DNA from: Cristatella mucedo
Lineage: Eukaryota; Bryozoa; Phylactolaemata; Cristatellidae
DNA: 64,000 nt
Assembly (NCBI GenBank): GCA_009760855.2
Contig: WPIO01000103.1
Location: forward strand, 484,001 to 548,000
Reading direction: 5' to 3'
The position numbers and the translations under genes were made by a program. This document shows positions 36,395-48,600 of this stretch, piece after piece. Under the pieces are notes generated by a model that did not search any database, had not been told where the DNA came from, and was given only the letters and a program-made list of their open reading frames with translations. Within the stretch, counting starts at the first letter, position 1. Each line of letters begins with the position of its first letter.

Positions 36395-38560
36395 ATGGTT
36401 AATGATAGTATGCTCAATGACAAAAAAGCATAACATGGTTAGGGGTGGCATGCACGGGTCCGCATGCAAATATGGCTAGTGGCAGCATGCAGTGTCAGCA
36501 TGCATAAGCATTCAAAGGACGTTACACGGACCCACAAAATGCTGTCATACATAGGTGCGTTTTTGGCTTCTTTTAGATGTCGATAAGTCAGGGGAGGATG
36601 TCGTGATGCCATCGGAAGTGAGCTCCAGGCTTTGGAAGCATACGAGCTGGTGGCACGGGATGAAAGCCACCTTGGCCATTCTCCCGCTATGTAAACGAAA
36701 CAATAAGGTGCGCTTTTATTTTACCCTTGTACATGCAGGCTCACCAAAATGTCAGCACCAGACTGACTACTCTGGTTTAGGTGAGACCTTATTACAGAAA
36801 TTTCAGATCTCGAAGTAGCATTTTTTAAATTTTTGGGTGCAGTGTTTTCCGAATTGCTATGCCTAAAATGAATGGAAACTAGCTATTGCCAACAAAAAGT
36901 TTGCTTCCGTTGCCAGAGCTGACATTTTAAAATTCAGATGTTGCTATTAGGTACGGTCACATTTAACTGACGACATGATGACATCAAGAGGTCGCTTGCA
37001 CTCAATAGATTTTACTTTGCTAGCTGTGTGGACAATTTTATCAAGCCTAAAATGATTAGTGGTAACATGTGAAGTGCCAGCACGCATAAGTACTCAAAAG
37101 CGCGAAAAACACAAGGACTCAGCTGTGAGAAACCGGTGCGTTTTTAGATTACTTTTAAATGTCAAGTAGGGGATGTGACATCAGTTGAGAGTTCCAGGCT
37201 TTGGTAGCATACCAACTAAAGGCACGGTCTCCAAAGAATTTGAGGTTGGTTCGAATTGTGGCTAAACGACTCGAGTCATAAAGGCAGTGGTAAGATGCAT
37301 AGCCTGACGGGTGAGTAGATCTGATAGGTAGGCCTGAGCCAGAGAATGGAGGGACCTAAAAGTGAAGTGATATAACCTTGAAGTCGATACGTTGCTTGAC
37401 TGGGAGCAAGTGCAGGGTGGCTTGATATGGCAACCTCGATGCTCAAGATTCCGCAGTGTTACTTAACTGAAAGTATTCAGACACTAGCTGATGTGATTAT
37501 CTAGTGAAAGGTTACTTTGGGACGGGACACATACATGTTGTGTAGATGCTGCGAGAGATGTGCTGGCTGAGTCAGTTGTGAGTGGTTTACTTTCCAGTTT
37601 TCGGATCGCACTCTTGCCCAAAAGTAATAATTTGGCTTTATCGTCAATTAGAGAAAATTTGCTGACATTGCGGTGTACATTTTAGCAATACATTTATTTA
37701 GTAATGAAGTTCATCTGAGTTTGACGTGCTTGAGGCATGGATGGATCACAGCATAGGTACGGTACAGATGTGTGTCATTGGCATAGAAGTGAAAGCCCAG
37801 ATTGTGCTTGGCGAGTACATCGAGGCAAGAGGGAGAATAAAAATTGTGAAAAGAAGTAGACCACACGCAGTACGCCCTGGGCTATCCCGTACTGTAGTGG
37901 TTCCAATCATCATTGTTGCCCGTTGACATCAATGCACTGGAGTCTTCCACTGGGAAATGATCTAAACCAGTGGTTCTCAACCGTCCTAATGCAGCAACCT
38001 TTTAATACGGTTCCTCATGCTGTGGCGATCCCTACCATAAAATTATTACGTGCAAAATGTGGAAACGCGTGTTTTCCGATGATTTTAGGCCACCCCTGTG
38101 AAAGGGTCGTTCAACCCTTAAAGAGGTCGCGACCCGCAGTTTGAGAACCACTGATCTAAACCATTGCAGTGCGTTGCCAGTGATGTTCAGGCGAGATGAG
38201 AGGCACCTGAGAAGGTCTCGGTAGTCAATACTATCAAACACTGCCAAAAGATAGTCATAAGCAGAGAGGCTTTACCCAAGTCTGCATCCCTGAGAAGGTC
38301 ACTATGTACACTAAGCAAAGCCAACTCCGTGGAGTGATTAGCTCGGAAACCAGACTGGAATTACTAGCTAGGTTTGAATTTCAATATACGAGTTCAGCTG
38401 ATCTGACAAAACTCTTGTCCCAGGAACGGCAGATGGCAAACTCTGCAGCTTAACGCCCATTTAGTATTTGTGGTTTTGTAAAGTTACGGAAGATGAAACA
38501 CTTCAACACGCTGTTGGATGAAAGGGACGGATAAGAAATAGCTTCAAGTTTTTTTAAACT
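36395..38560 (-). mobile_element. LINE-A copy, longer but decayed, interrupted by a hAT MITE
   Basis: The minus strand holds the 3' UTR (36395-36580), the C-terminal coding segments and, further left in element terms, reverse transcriptase pieces such as YRDLLRCLSSRLNITGNALQ (38150-38240), matching the RT of the copy at 42770-43870. The collinear match is broken only by the MITE at 37968-38153. Many stops and frameshifts make it inactive. Confidence 0.82.
37968..38153. mobile_element. 186-bp hAT-type MITE with perfect 8-bp target duplication
   Basis: Terminal inverted repeats of 13 bp (cagtggttctcaa and its complement at the right end) bound the element. It is flanked on both sides by ATCTAAAC (37960-37967 and 38154-38161). 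An 8-bp duplication and a CAGTGGTTCTCAA end are typical of hAT/Charlie-type non-autonomous elements. It has no coding capacity and must have used a transposase from elsewhere. Confidence 0.93.
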
Positions 38561-38599
38561 TCCTATTAGTCGATGAAGTTCACGACACAAATCTATCAA

Positions 38600-39015
38600 C
38601 ATCAGTGCTGCTAATTGCTTGCACTCCCAGCATCTCGCTGTAGTTTCTTATCTTCCCTCGTTATCTTGTTAAAGGAATATGTGCTCCTAAATACTATTAA
38701 AAAATACGTTTTGCATTACAAGAGTTACAATCTATCAGATAAACAGGAGCAACTTAGTCGTTGCTGGTAAGTCAGTTGGATAAAGGTGGTGTAACTTGAA
38801 AATAGTAGAGTGTCACTGGCCTACGTTTAGCGGAATCAAGTTATTGAAATTGGAGGTGCAAAATCAAAGGGGGTATACTAATTCAAGTTTTTCCATAGCG
38901 TGGGCATTTTGTGTGCGGTAGCTCCTAACCATTGGCTGCTGGCCGTCCGTTCACCAAATGCCACTGAAGCACTGGCAGTTGCAAACGTAGGTAGACAAGA
39001 TGGCCAGATAAATGC
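38600..39015. other. Intergenic, no feature recognised
   Basis: No exon or clear repeat; parts may be decayed LINE-A sequence continuing from either side. Confidence 0.35.
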
Positions 39016-39019
39016 GAAA

Positions 39020-39505
39020 TCTAGGTGTTCTTTTTCAGAGTGACCTTTCATTAGACGACCACATTAGCTCCACAGTCAAGTCTGCCTACTTTCAACTACA
39101 TAGCATTACTAAAATTTGGGCTTTTTAGACAGGAATATCACATCTACATCGGTCCGTGCATTTGTGACATCCTATCTCGACTTCTGTAACTTACTGCTTA
39201 CTGGTCTACTGGCCTGTGCAATCAGGCGTTTACAGTTAGTGCAAAACTGCAGCTAGGCTTGTCTATCATGAGCGTCGCAGTAGCCATATCTCACCACTTC
39301 TTGCCGACCTGCACTGGCTTCCGGTCAATCTGCGAATCGACTTCAAGGTCCTGTCACCCATTTTAGTATCTTTCACATTTTGGCTACAGCCTACCTATCA
39401 GATCTACTCCCCACGAGGCTAAGCATAGTACCGCCCGCTTTTCGGAATCTAACCGTTAACCTATACCTCGTACGAACCTCAGATCCTTCGGAGACCTGAT
39501 AAATG
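39020..39505 (+). mobile_element. LINE-A fragment, plus strand
   Basis: Encodes, with frameshifts, the segments LGVLFQSDLSLDDHIS, TSYLDFCNLLLTGL and then the QRIDF- and AYLSDLLP-type C-terminal parts. It ends near 39500, about 180 bp before the pseudokinase start codon. Confidence 0.82.
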
Positions 39506-39574
39506 CTGCCAGATAAATGCTTGACTCTCGAGGCAAGATGTTCACGCTCCTCAGCACATTACCATTTGGAGCAT

Positions 39575-39584
39575 GCATAAAAGG
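39575..39584 (+). promoter_or_regulatory. Possible TATA-like element of the pseudokinase gene
   Basis: The sequence 'gcataaaagg' lies about 100 bp before the start codon. A CACGTG E-box is just downstream (39592-39597) and a GACGTC lies nearby at 39618. The promoter role is inferred from position only. Confidence 0.25.
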
Positions 39585-39678
39585 TTGCCAAGCACGTGAG
39601 CGGTTACACTCAGCGTCCGACGTCGCGAGCTCAACGGAAAAGTACATTCGTTACGAGATTTGAATTTCGCGAGGTGAA

Positions 39679-42600
39679 ATGGAAAAGAAGTTTTCGCAGC
39701 TGGAACCACGCTACGAGATCGTATCACTTTCAAATGCCCACGGCTGCATTGCTGCGTGAGTCACGTCGCAGTGGGCCGACTGACAGCTTAGCCCATTGCT
39801 GCCGCCTTGCACGTTTTAGCAGGAACGTCTTTTACTCTCCACGTTTTTGTCGTATCGTCTCAGTCAAAATTTCAACTCGGCATCTTGGCTAGGCGGAGCA
39901 GTCAACTTCCATTTTGCAGGCAAGCCGTCGAAAGTGCAAACGACAGTCCAGTGATGATCAAATACGTTCCTCTAAGAGAGCGTCGCCTGCACTATCGTGG
40001 CAGTTTGGTCGAGGAGGGCGAGGCGCGTCTGATCATAATACGAGAGATACTTATGCTCAGACAGCTGATGCATTCTCATGTTAGTACATGCACTGCCGAG
40101 GCTGCGGACGAAAAGTTGAGATTTGGTCGATCGTGGTTCCCGACTTGCTCGCTCTAGTGGCAGCGATTGGTTTTTACAAGCTTGCTACTTGTGCCGTGCG
40201 TAGCATGGGTCAAGGGGCATTCAACTCGCTATTTCTCGGCTAAAGTGATTCGTGCTAAACTGATTCAGGCCTACATAGCGACTAAACAAATAAACCCTGG
40301 AAGTCCAACAATCCTGTAAGACTAGACGTGTCATATCACTCTGTTCATTTCCGGAAGCCCATAGTAGCGATGTGCATGTTGTAGGTGTCTACAGGCAAGC
40401 TATTACGACTAATGTGCACAATCCTCGGTTAAATGTTAAAATTGCGTGTGATTTCATTCCAATGATTGCTCGCATGGATCCGCAAGTATACTCCATTAAA
40501 CCTAGCCAATGTGCAACATAAATACTCGAGAGCGAGATTAGAACTCATGCATCATTTGACTGGTAACCTCAATCTTCGCCGTAGGTGCGATGACCAGCTC
40601 TGATGAGGAAGAATAATGACATTTGTATAGCAAGCTAAAAGAGCTTATGCTCTATCCAGGCGCTATCTATGACTCACAGAAAGAAAATCCTTACGCAAGG
40701 TTTAGCGAAATGTACAATATAACGCATGCAAAAGCAAAAAGAGCACCTAGGCCAGTATGCTGAAGCAAACGTAAATGCACTCGTCGCCTTGGGTTAGAAA
40801 GACCAATGACTGGTGAAACCCCTTGACGCATGTACAGGTACGCAAGAAAAGCGAACCCATACAAAAGAGACAAGTTTAGTGGGGCGGAAGTAATTAAATT
40901 GTACATTACAATTCATTTGTATAGCGATGATCCTTAAAAATGCAAAAGTCGAACGAAATCATTGAAAGACTGAGCGCTGCAGGCAGATAATTACAAACGA
41001 GTTCGTTCAGCCAGGTCTGCGTTCAGCCGGGTCTGTCGCCCGACCCCAATGCAGTCGCTTACGTTGTGCTCGCTGCGCCAAGTCAGCTCTGGCCGCTTGG
41101 ACTTCGCACGATAGGTTGAAAGCTGTGCATGCACTGCTGTGACGTAACTGCTCCAAACGGTCGACCTTGGTCTTAGGCCTAAGCATTAGTCTAGAGTTTT
41201 GGGAGCCTCGGCGTTCTATTTCAGGTTGCTGCCCTTAAGGCCGTGCTCGCTACAGATCAGCCGCCGCCTTTGTCAGAAATGTATCCTTTTGGCAGGCTTT
41301 ACACGCCTTTTGCAAGCGGTTGTTTAGCAGCAGAAACTTCGGCGACGGCAGCAGCAGCGTCATAAGCGGCGGCGGTGGTGGGAGCAGCAGTATCAATCAG
41401 CTTGGCTGTGAGATAAGTCACCTTGACTTCTGCACATCTAGATATCTGGTTATTGAGCACGGCTCAATATCTTTGGCGAGCATCTGTAGAGATCGAGAAC
41501 TCAGAAATGACGCCGTCAAGCAGTACACTTACCAGCTTTTTTGCGGACTGCATTACTTGCATTCGGCTCGCGTCATTCATGGCCACATATATTCCGGAAA
41601 TATCTTTCTCGACGAAAGCGAGAATCTGAAGGTGAGGTGAGCCAAGACGAGTGTAAACACTTAAGGTAGCTGACACGCTACCCTTCCTATTGTTTGGCAG
41701 CTTCGAAAGAGATGATTCGGTTCGAGAAACGCCGCTTTGTTAGTGCAATTTTACTCAACAAAAATGCTAGAGAAAAATTACCGTAAATTTTCTCCGTTAA
41801 GGCCGAGCAACAAAATTCAGCCTGAATTGATCGCATGCTGGGATGTTGAAAACTGACTTTTCAGATAAAAGACTTTTTTGGACACGCCATCAGGCAAACA
41901 CTAAAAGAAGTGTAAAGACGAACATGCAAGAAGAAAAGCAAACTATAAAGAATGTCGTTTGCCGAAATTTTGACAACTGTATTCCACTCTACCTAAAAAT
42001 TCTAATCGCCTAAATCGCTAAAGTGCTACGTTTTTATCCGTTCCAACTATATCCTCGGCGGCATACAGTGACGGGCAATTAAATTTTTTCGATTAAGTTG
42101 CTAGTACAGGCAAAGCTTACAAGAGGTCAGCACTATCTGCCACGCATAAGCGTAAACATTAGCTTCTTCACTGACCGCAATGCTACCTGTTTTCGCCTTA
42201 TCGTTCCAATCTATAGTTAGCTGCATTGGAAATACCGAAAGCCTTATTTATACTGGTTTCACGTCGCGGGGCACCGACGCTGAGCTATCATATACTAAAT
42301 TGTATTCGTAAAAATAAGCTTTATTTTAAGTGGATTATAATCAGTGAAGCTGGCCTCCTGTTCTTTGTGATCTCGGCACCTTGGTTTGACTAAAATGAGA
42401 TAATTATAAAACGGTGGATACATGATATACTTATTTATACCTAAGTATGTACTAGCATATACAGTATATAAGCCAGGTAATACGCCGGCATTTGTTCATA
42501 GAGCCAGCGAACTTTTGGCTATGTGCATAGTGCCCAGAGCAGCAGCCCAAGAGGGAAGTAAGCTGGCTATGTGCCAAAACGATCATGTAATGGTGCCGAA

Positions 42601-45600
42601 TCAGCTGCTACGCGCATTTTGCTCGTTGCCGAAAGTTCGCTCAATGTATAAATAGATGACGCCGTATTAGTTGTATAATTTGGTACATATTGTATATGAT
42701 ATATGATATATGATATACTTAAGGCAGAATATAAACGAATTTATGGCTGAAGGAAGCACGAAGAGAGCATAGGCACAAAACCTTAAAGTCCGTCCGTTGC
42801 TTGACTGTTAGCCATTTTGCACCACCTGTAATCACCTGATTGCACATGCCGGTAGGCCAGCAAGCAGTGAGTCACAGAAGTCAAGATGGGATGTCACAAA
42901 AGCACGGACCAACTTAGACGTGGTATCCTTATCTAAACAAGCCCAAATTTTAGCAATATTATGTAGGTGAAAGTAGGCAGACTTGATTGTGGAGCTGATG
43001 TGGTCGTTTAACGAGAGGTCACTTTGGAATATGACACCTAGTTTTTCGAGCTGATTCAACGGGAGATATGCTGGTAGAGCCAACTTTGAGCGTCAGCCTT
43101 TCCAATTTCTAAATCGCACTGGGTTTGCCCATAACTAGTAAGTTAGTTTTATCATCGTTTAATTTTAGAAAATTTGCTGCAATCCATGTGCGGATGTCAT
43201 CAATACATGCAGCAAGTGAGATGAGAGAATTCGAGGTGCTCGAATGCTGGGAGGGATCAAAGCAAAGGTACAACTGAGTGTCATCCGCATAGAAGTGAAA
43301 GCCTCGATTGTGCGTGGCAATCACATTGTCAAGAGGGAGAGTATAAAGCATGAAAAGAACCGGATCTAGCACGGAGCCCTGAGGTACGCCATATTTCAGA
43401 GGTACCTCGGATGGTCTTTGTCCATTCACGTCAATACTCTGGAGTCCCACTGAGATAGGACCTGAACCACTGCAGAGCAGTGCCAGTGATGCCCAGGCGA
43501 GATGAGAGGCGCTCTAGAAGAACTTTGTGATCGGTGGTATCAAGAGCTGCCGAAAGATCGAGCAAAACAAACAGAGATACTCTACCCGTGTCTGCATTCC
43601 GAAGTAGGTTGGTGTGTACCCTAAGCAATGCTGACTCTGTGGAGCGATTAGCTCTGAAGCCAGACTGGAACTTACTAGCAGGGTTTGAAGTATCGATATA
43701 TGAGTTCAGCTGGTCCGCCACGACCCGTTCCAGTGTCTTTGATAGGAATGGTAGAAGGGAGACTGGGCGGTAGTTGCTCAAGTTCTCTCGGTCTAGTGTC
43801 GCTTTCTTGAGAAGTGGCCTGGCTACAGCTTGTTGCACCGAGCACCTGAGGTACCCCATATTTCACAATGCAATGGCAATCACATCAGCAAGAGGGGAAG
43901 AGTATAAGCAGCAAAGGCTGCTCTTCTTCCGTTTCACTTAAAACGGAGCTGAACTTCGTAAACTGAAACTCATTGAGTCATTGAACCGTTTTTATCCTTA
44001 CATGTTCGCCGCCACAGATAACGGACTTTGGACTTGCCCAGTACAATCAGCATGGCAGTACGGATTGCCCGCAGGAGTTGCTCCCGAGCTTCCATTACAG
44101 CGCACCAGAGATTCTTCTCGCTCCAAAGCGCTACTCTTACGCGCTCGACGTCTTCTCGTGCGGCTGCGTGCTCGCCGAAATGCTCGGATCATCTCAGCTA
44201 TTCAAGTCGAACAGCTGTATCCGTTTGTCCTTGCTTCTCGTTAGCTGCCTAGCTAGCTCGCTGCCTAGCCTGCGGTGCCGCCGCCGCATCTCCGGTGGCT
44301 TCTAAGCGTTCATCAACGCTCGGTCATGTGATTGGCACGCGCCTCTAGCGCTAGAAAAATAAAAAGAAAAGTTCGCTGGGGCGAAGGGAATGCTTAGCGG
44401 GGACAGAGTAGCATTTTTGAGACTAAACGATGCGCGGTAATTGCAATTTGTGACCTTATATTTTTATCAAAATGTGCGTTATGATAGCTTTACGTGATCG
44501 GCAATTTAGATGGCGACTGAATCAACTTAATAGCTGCGGGCAAGCTACTTCACGACTGGTATAACTTTGCTTCAAAATCGGGCTCCATCAGAATAATAAT
44601 AATAATAATAATAATTCACTTGATAAAACGTCTTCAGAGACCTCAATCTCTTTCTAGGCGCTCTGCCTATTAACCTCTAATACATGGAATCTGAGATTCA
44701 CATGCCAAAATAATTTTCCGTAGATTATTGTAAAAGCTTCAGTCAAGTCTGCCTAACTTAATCTAAATAGCATTGCACAAAACTAGACATGCATAGATGA
44801 GGAAACTCCGGTCAATTGGTCTGTAATTTTGAGACATACCGTCGAGTCTTCTCAGACTCGCCAGCTTATTACCCAATTTGCTATCAGTTTAAACTTACAA
44901 ATTTAACTACTAGCTCTACATTTAGTTACTCTATGCTTCACGCCTTCCCTTCTTATGTGACATGAGGGGCTATCTATCGGCATCTGGCTGCTCACTGATA
45001 GCCACTTTGCGTACGAGTGCATTATAGCAACTGTAAAACTCACCATTGTCGCAACCACTTAGTCCATATGCATTTTCGCAGTTAATTTTGGTGACACATA
45101 ACGTAATTCATATGGGGAGTGGTTAACGAAGAGGATACTTAGCATAGTAACAGACACGGATGGGCATAATTGCATTCCCTAGGCACTCACGATAATTTAA
45201 GGTGTTCACTTGCATGTACACGTGCACTTATAATACACCTAATCATTGCATTCAAACTTAGTCGTACTTGTCCAACAATTTTCTGTGGGCCAAAAAAGCT
45301 CCAGACTTTTACTTCACTCTTTAATGCATCAAGAAAGCGAAACTCGAGGGCAAATTCATTCATTGTCCTTGACCTCATTCAAAGACGCATTCCACCTCAC
45401 TGCCATTGTGGACGTACTAGGAACCCCCGACGACGACGATCTTGTCTGGTGTACAAATGAAGAGGTACGGGACTATGAAAACATAACAACAAAAACTCAA
45501 GTGCTGCTGCAGTACAGTTAATGGGATCCTGAACTTTAAATTTGCTAAATTGTAATAATAGTTTACTGCGTTTGTTAAATGCTTCGTGCTTTGCATTGAA

Positions 45601-48600
45601 TATTTGTCCTATTGTGTTTGTTATTTTGTTGCAAAGACAATTTTTTATTCATCTCTACTGTTGGTTTTTGTTCCTTTTTCATCGGTCTTCGTGGCCCAAG
45701 TCACCAATTAGAGTGGCCATGACGTGCTGCGAATCTCGTACGGCTTAGATCTGAACTCAGCGTAACTACAGGAGCACCGACTCCTTGCTTATTACACGAC
45801 TTCGGCGTTCATGCTGCCTTGACAGTAGATTGATTATTGCATAATCGTTTAATAGCAGCTATAATTCAATAACAAGCAGCAGAAGCTATTTCATTGTTCC
45901 TCTAGATAAGAGGTCGGCAAACTATTCGGACTGCGAGGCCATTTTTCAGGAGATCAATAAGGCACACTAGGCCAGAAGAAACCGCACCCACTCTGCCCGG
46001 CCGGGAGTGGGCGTAGCCCAGAGGACGGCAAACTTTTTGAACTGTTAAGCCATTTCAGGAGCTCAAGTAGGTGCACTAGGGTCAGAAGGAACAATGTGTC
46101 CAAGGAAAGGTTTTTTATTCAAAAGTATAGTTTGCTCAATAGGAAACATGACGGTGCATGTTCTTAGAAAGGGCGACAGTATCAAGTTCTAATGATGAGT
46201 TCAGCAGCAGAATGTCATTAAGGTGATTGTCGGTGAGCTGAGAGCGCAGCTTGTTCTTACAAAACTTACTCGTGGAGAACAGATGCTCGCAGGAATAAGT
46301 GCTGCCAAGCATTTCGATCGCACGCTTGGCGCAAGGGCTAACAACATTGGAAACTGAGCTTGTTGCAGCTTACAGTAGAAGTAAACAAGAGCAGTGCAAG
46401 AAGTAAACTTGGACACGAGAACGTCCGAAGCCTGTAGCTCAGTCAACTCAGTCAACTCAGTCAAAGGAGGGCATTGAGCATATCTCTGCCGGTTTTCATT
46501 CCATTCATTGGGACGATATTCATTGGGACGATGCTGAGAAACTCCTCGAATACATCAAGGTCTTGTGTGACGCCACGCACAAAGATGGCCAGCTACACAG
46601 TGCTCTTGATATCACAGCTCTCGTCCAAGATGATGGAGAACATCTCGAGAATTTTGAACTTCGTGCATATCGAAGATCGGACATCAGCGGCTAAGTCCTC
46701 CACGCGTCAAGTCACTGTGTGGGCAGACAATGGGATTGCCTTGAAAGCGACGTATAGCTCGGGACAAATGACGTCGGCAGCAGCAAGTATACATTTTATT
46801 ACAAAGTCTGCTTCAGTGAAGGGATGCATTTTCTTCGCCTTGTGATCAACAAGGACACTTCGCAGGAGGCACGAGTGCACCGCTCAGCAGCCTCGGAAGC
46901 TTTGGTGGCCAGCTTCTTGAAGAGGGACAATCGTCGATCCAACCATGACTGCAAGCGAGTAGCTGCCTCAGTCTTTCGCCTTCTGTTCCTCGGTGAAGTG
47001 TCTGTACGTGTACGCGTGCTTGGCATCGAAATGCCCTTTGAGATACAACTGCTTGAAAGTGCCGTTGGTGTCGTTGCACACTAAACACAGGGCTACTTAA
47101 AGACGACGGTACTGTCTAAGTAAAGTACTTACTACAACGGTTCCTGCCGTAGTCGGTCTCAACCCCGAAGGCTCGCTCGAGTCGGTCGTGGTGGGAACAA
47201 CCAGGCATGGCGTGAAGAGCTAGCACCTGACCTACTGGGCTATCACAGCTCCTTGTATAAGGAAACGATATTACACTAATCTCATTTTAAAGCGATCTCA
47301 GCAAGTGTCCATCGAAACTTTAGCGTCTGCAGATGGTTCCATTCAGTGACAGAAATGCACCATTAATTGCGCCCACAATCAGTGAGATGATAGGCACGCT
47401 GCTTACTTTCAGAAATTCTTAATGCGTTTAAGATTACGAAAGTGTGCTGATCAGCCGCCCTGGCTCAGGGATTAAGGTGCTCACCTTTAGCGACAGAGTC
47501 AAGGTCCTTGAATTTGACCACTGAGGTCATGGGCTCGAGCTCTGAGGCATACGTGAAGCGCCTGGATAGATATGAAGTTCTCTTAGGGCATTAATCATAA
47601 TAATAATACACTTGATAAATCGTCCTCAGAGAACTCAATCTCTTTCTATGCGCTTTACATTTTCTGCAAAGGAAACGCGATCGAATGATGAGGGGTATGA
47701 TGCTCGATAAACAACATGATTAATATAGTTAGGGGTGACATGCACAGGCTCAACATGCAAGAGTAGTTTGTTGCGGCGTGTACTGTGTAACCCCCCTAAG
47801 CACATAAAGAACGAATCACAGGGACCCACTAAATTCTGTCATAAATAGGTTCGTTTTTAAGGTCTTTTCAAATGTGGTCAAGCCAGGGGATGTTGTGATG
47901 CAAGTTGGGAGTGAGTTCCTGGCTTTGGAAGCATACGAACTAAATGCACGGTCTCCAGAGGATTTGAGGTTTGTACAAAGTATTGGTAGTTTGATTCCAA
48001 AAAGCAGGTGGTATGGTGCGATCCTTAGCCTGGTGAGGGAGTAGATCTGGTAGATAGGCTGGAGCCAAAGAATGAAGGGACCTAAAAGTGATTGACTAAA
48101 CCTTGAAGTCGATCAATTGCTTGACTTGTAACCAGTGCAGGTCGGAATGAAGTGGTGTGATGCGGCAACGACGATCCCGTCTTAACTTCTTTACACTGCT
48201 TGCTGGTCTACCGGTCTGTGCAATCAGGCGCTTACAGCTGGTGCAAAACTCTGCAGCTTGTCTGTCGCGAGCGTTGCAGTTGCCAGAAGCAGTGCGATCC
48301 ATTCTTTTCAGCTTTGCAGACGTTTATCCATTGTAGGCTCTGGCCTTTCTTGGCAAGCTTCCGTTGAAGTACAGAACTCTGTGGCGGTCACGCTTTCCCA
48401 GTCGCGAGGATTGTGGTAAGAAGACGCCGGTGCGCTTTCTAAGCATGAAACGAGAGCACGCAGCGAAAGAATGCATAATGCCATCATGCGTACGTATAGT
48501 GAAAACTGCCTACCAGCACCGCCCAACGGATCAGCCAAAATTGGCGCTTATGGACAGCTGGCTTTTCGACAGTAGTTGCCACAGCTAACAGCTGTGGCAT

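Noticed and set aside
41296-41441. Gly/Ser-rich continuation of the kinase exon (GDGSSSVISGGGGGSSS)
   Set aside because: The phase-2 acceptor at 41441 and the exon 41225-41271 (VAALKAVLATDQPPPL) reproduce the exon layout of the neighbouring MAPK, so this stretch is better read as intron.
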